Shown piece by piece: positions 5,718 to 5,778 of a DNA stretch of 5,778 nt. The notes under the pieces were generated by a model. That model was not told the DNA's origin. It did no database searches and saw only the letters and a program-made list of their open reading frames with translations. Numbering within the stretch: position 1 is the first letter of the stretch; each line of letters opens with the position of its first letter. The stretch is taken from the NCBI GenBank assembly GCA_900544445.1, contig UQVK01000138.1, positions 1-5,778 of the forward strand. The letters run 5' to 3'. This DNA comes from an uncultured Lachnospiraceae bacterium. Lineage in GTDB: Bacteria > Bacillota > Clostridia > Lachnospirales > Lachnospiraceae. Both the position numbers and the translations under genes were made by a program.

Positions 5718-5778
5718 GGTTACAGTTCACTCCGCGCCATTCGCAAAGCCGCGCTTCGCGCTTTCCGCTGCTTCGCAG
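5718..5778. repeat. Probable intergenic palindromic repeat, cut by the window edge
   Basis: The stretch begins GGTTACAGTTCACTCCGCG and goes on with GC-rich, self-complementary sequence. AAAG-C-CGCG (5745-5753) can pair with CGCG-CTTT (5757-5764), and TTCGC recurs at 5740, 5755 and 5772. The compact look and non-coding position suggest one arm of a dispersed palindromic element; the matching arm would lie beyond the edge. No frame looks coding here. Confidence 0.4.

Overview
The window reads as a sucrose phosphotransferase (PTS) locus from a low-to-mid GC Gram-positive bacterium, most likely a gut Clostridia/Lachnospiraceae-type organism. This assignment is inferred from the strong GGAGG ribosome sites, the fused EIIBCA sucrose permease, the LacI-type regulator and a DUF4097 envelope gene. 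All five supported genes lie on the minus strand, so transcription runs from high to low coordinates.

In transcription order the layout is as follows. The right edge (about 5680-5778) is non-coding and holds the start of a probable intergenic palindromic repeat. A good sigma-A-type promoter (5651-5679) then drives a LacI-family repressor (4567-5574, scrR-like). A 125-bp gap follows with no clear terminator or promoter. Next comes a translationally coupled pair: a polytopic membrane protein built on an 11-residue repeat (3800-4441) and a DUF4097-type membrane-anchored beta-repeat protein (2821-3807), overlapping by 8 bp. A 325-bp regulatory gap (2496-2820) holds a strong hairpin after the DUF4097 gene, one or two promoters, and several dyad elements including a LacI-type operator. 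The sucrose EIIBCA permease scrA (537-2495) follows, and 75 bp later sucrose-6-phosphate hydrolase scrB (1-461), whose 3' two thirds lie outside the window.

The sucrose genes make one pathway. ScrA imports and phosphorylates sucrose, ScrB splits sucrose-6-phosphate into glucose-6-phosphate and fructose, and the LacI-family protein most likely represses scrAB through the CG-centred operator just downstream of the scrA promoter. The two envelope genes lie between regulator and permease with no obvious metabolic link.

The sucrose genes themselves are ordinary. The parts most worth a second look are the dense symmetry in the scrA control region and the cysteine-marked 11-residue repeat in an uncharged stretch of about 116 residues in the membrane protein. 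I see no CRISPR array, insertion sequence, tRNA or rRNA.
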